Shown here piece after piece: positions 63,528 to 64,000 of a DNA stretch of 64,000 bases (the stretch's first letter is position 1; the number at the start of each line of letters is the position of its first letter). The translations under genes and the position numbers were made by a program. The notes beneath the pieces were generated by a model. The model was not told the origin of the DNA. It saw only the letters and a list, made by a program, of their open reading frames with translations, and made no database searches. Source of the DNA: Curtobacterium sp. MR_MD2014 (GTDB lineage Bacteria; Actinomycetota; Actinomycetes; Actinomycetales; Microbacteriaceae); NCBI RefSeq assembly GCF_000772085.1, contig NZ_CP009755.1:744001-808000 (forward strand), written 5' to 3'.

Positions 63528-64000
63528 GTGCCCAAGATCCTCGTCGTCGGCGGCGGCTACGCCGGTTTCTACACCGCCTGGAAGCTCGAGAAGCACCTGC
63601 GTCAGGGTGAAGCCGAGGTCACCATGGTGGACCCGCTGCCGTACATGACGTACCAGCCGTTCCTGCCCGAGGTCGCCGCCGGCTCGATCGAGCCGCGTCA
63701 CGCGATCGTGTCGCACCGTCGTCACCTGAAGAAGACCCGTGTCGTCACGGCGAAGGTCACGAAGGTCGACCACGCCACGAAGACCGCGACGATCACCCCG
63801 GCCGAGGGCGAGGCGTGGGAGGAGTCCTACGACCAGATCGTCATGACCGCCGGTGCCGTCTCGCGCACCTTCCCGATCCCGGGCGTCGCGGACGAGGCCA
63901 TCGGCCTGAAGACCATCGAGGAGGCCGCGGCGATCCGCGACAAGATCCTCACGAACTTCCACAAGGCGGCGAACCTGCCGGCCGGTCCCGAGCGCGACCG
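63528..64000 (+). CDS. ndh: NADH dehydrogenase type II (partial, 3' end beyond window)
   Basis: The first 157 residues of a FAD/NAD(P)-dependent oxidoreductase. The FAD dinucleotide motif ILVVGGGYAGFYTAWKLEK starts at residue 4, then MVDPLPYMTYQPFLPEVAAG and DQIVMTAGAVSRTFPIPG, as in NDH-2 enzymes that pass electrons from NADH to menaquinone. AAGGAG precedes GTG 63528. The sequence runs in frame to the window end. It starts 47 bp after DUF501 and may be co-transcribed. Confidence 0.93.
   Translation, partial: MPKILVVGGGYAGFYTAWKLEKHLRQGEAEVTMVDPLPYMTYQPFLPEVAAGSIEPRHAIVSHRRHLKKTRVVTAKVTKVDHATKTATITPAEGEAWEESYDQIVMTAGAVSRTFPIPGVADEAIGLKTIEEAAAIRDKILTNFHKAANLPAGPERD

Overview
The window is high-GC, densely coded actinobacterial chromosome with many GTG starts. 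Gene content and order (rplY-pth-mfd, mazG, hisS, eno, divIC-like gene, DUF501) point to Microbacteriaceae. The two plant-polysaccharide loci make a Curtobacterium-like plant-associated organism a reasonable but unproven guess. There is no rRNA, tRNA, CRISPR array, prophage or insertion sequence.

Layout. 1-4.6 kb: a catalase-peroxidase cut by the window edge, small membrane and acidic proteins, a TetR and an AraC regulator. 4.7-16.8 kb: a xylose/xylan locus with CE7 acetyl-xylan esterase, xylB, xylA, a divergent operon of two Gfo/Idh/MocA oxidoreductases, a ThuA protein and a TIM-barrel isomerase, then a ROK repressor, a xylitol/sorbitol-type dehydrogenase and an Atg22-like MFS exporter. 16.9-28.6 kb: housekeeping and metabolic genes (glmU, prs, a HemK-like methyltransferase, a membrane-anchored molybdopterin oxidoreductase, gnd, gluconokinase) and a NarL-type two-component system. 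28.8-32.3 kb: a large LAYTG-anchored surface protein. 32.4-44.1 kb: a D-glucuronate locus with uxaC and a LacI regulator on the minus strand, and divergently an ABC importer (no ATPase) plus TIM-barrel/Gfo-Idh/TIM-barrel enzymes, fructuronate reductase and an enolase-type mannonate dehydratase. 44.3-48.8 kb: a PE-repeat/coiled-coil protein and a second NarL-type two-component system. 49.2-64 kb: rplY, pth, a second LAWTG-anchored Pro/Thr-repeat protein, mfd, nhaA, mazG, hisS, eno, a divIC-like gene, DUF501 and the start of an NDH-2 gene.

The two sugar loci fit together. Xylose and glucuronate are the building blocks of glucuronoxylan; the esterase removes acetyl groups; XylA/XylB and UxaC/UxuB/ManD feed xylulose-5-P and 2-keto-3-deoxygluconate into central metabolism, and Gnd/GntK lie in the same window. 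Each locus also carries oxidoreductase and TIM-barrel genes whose substrates are not explained by these textbook pathways. These are the best candidates for an undescribed pathway, possibly 3-keto-sugar chemistry.

Regulatory DNA is unusually readable. About a dozen genes have a TANNNT-like -10 hexamer 6-7 nt before the start codon and little or no Shine-Dalgarno sequence, as expected for leaderless mRNAs. A near-perfect 36-bp palindrome sits between lacI and the ABC operon. Other palindromes precede both two-component systems and lie between the divergent xylose operons. Six related GC-rich hairpins built around GGGAGGC/GCCTCCC are scattered between genes. Several short tandem repeats sit in promoters, leaders or coding tails.
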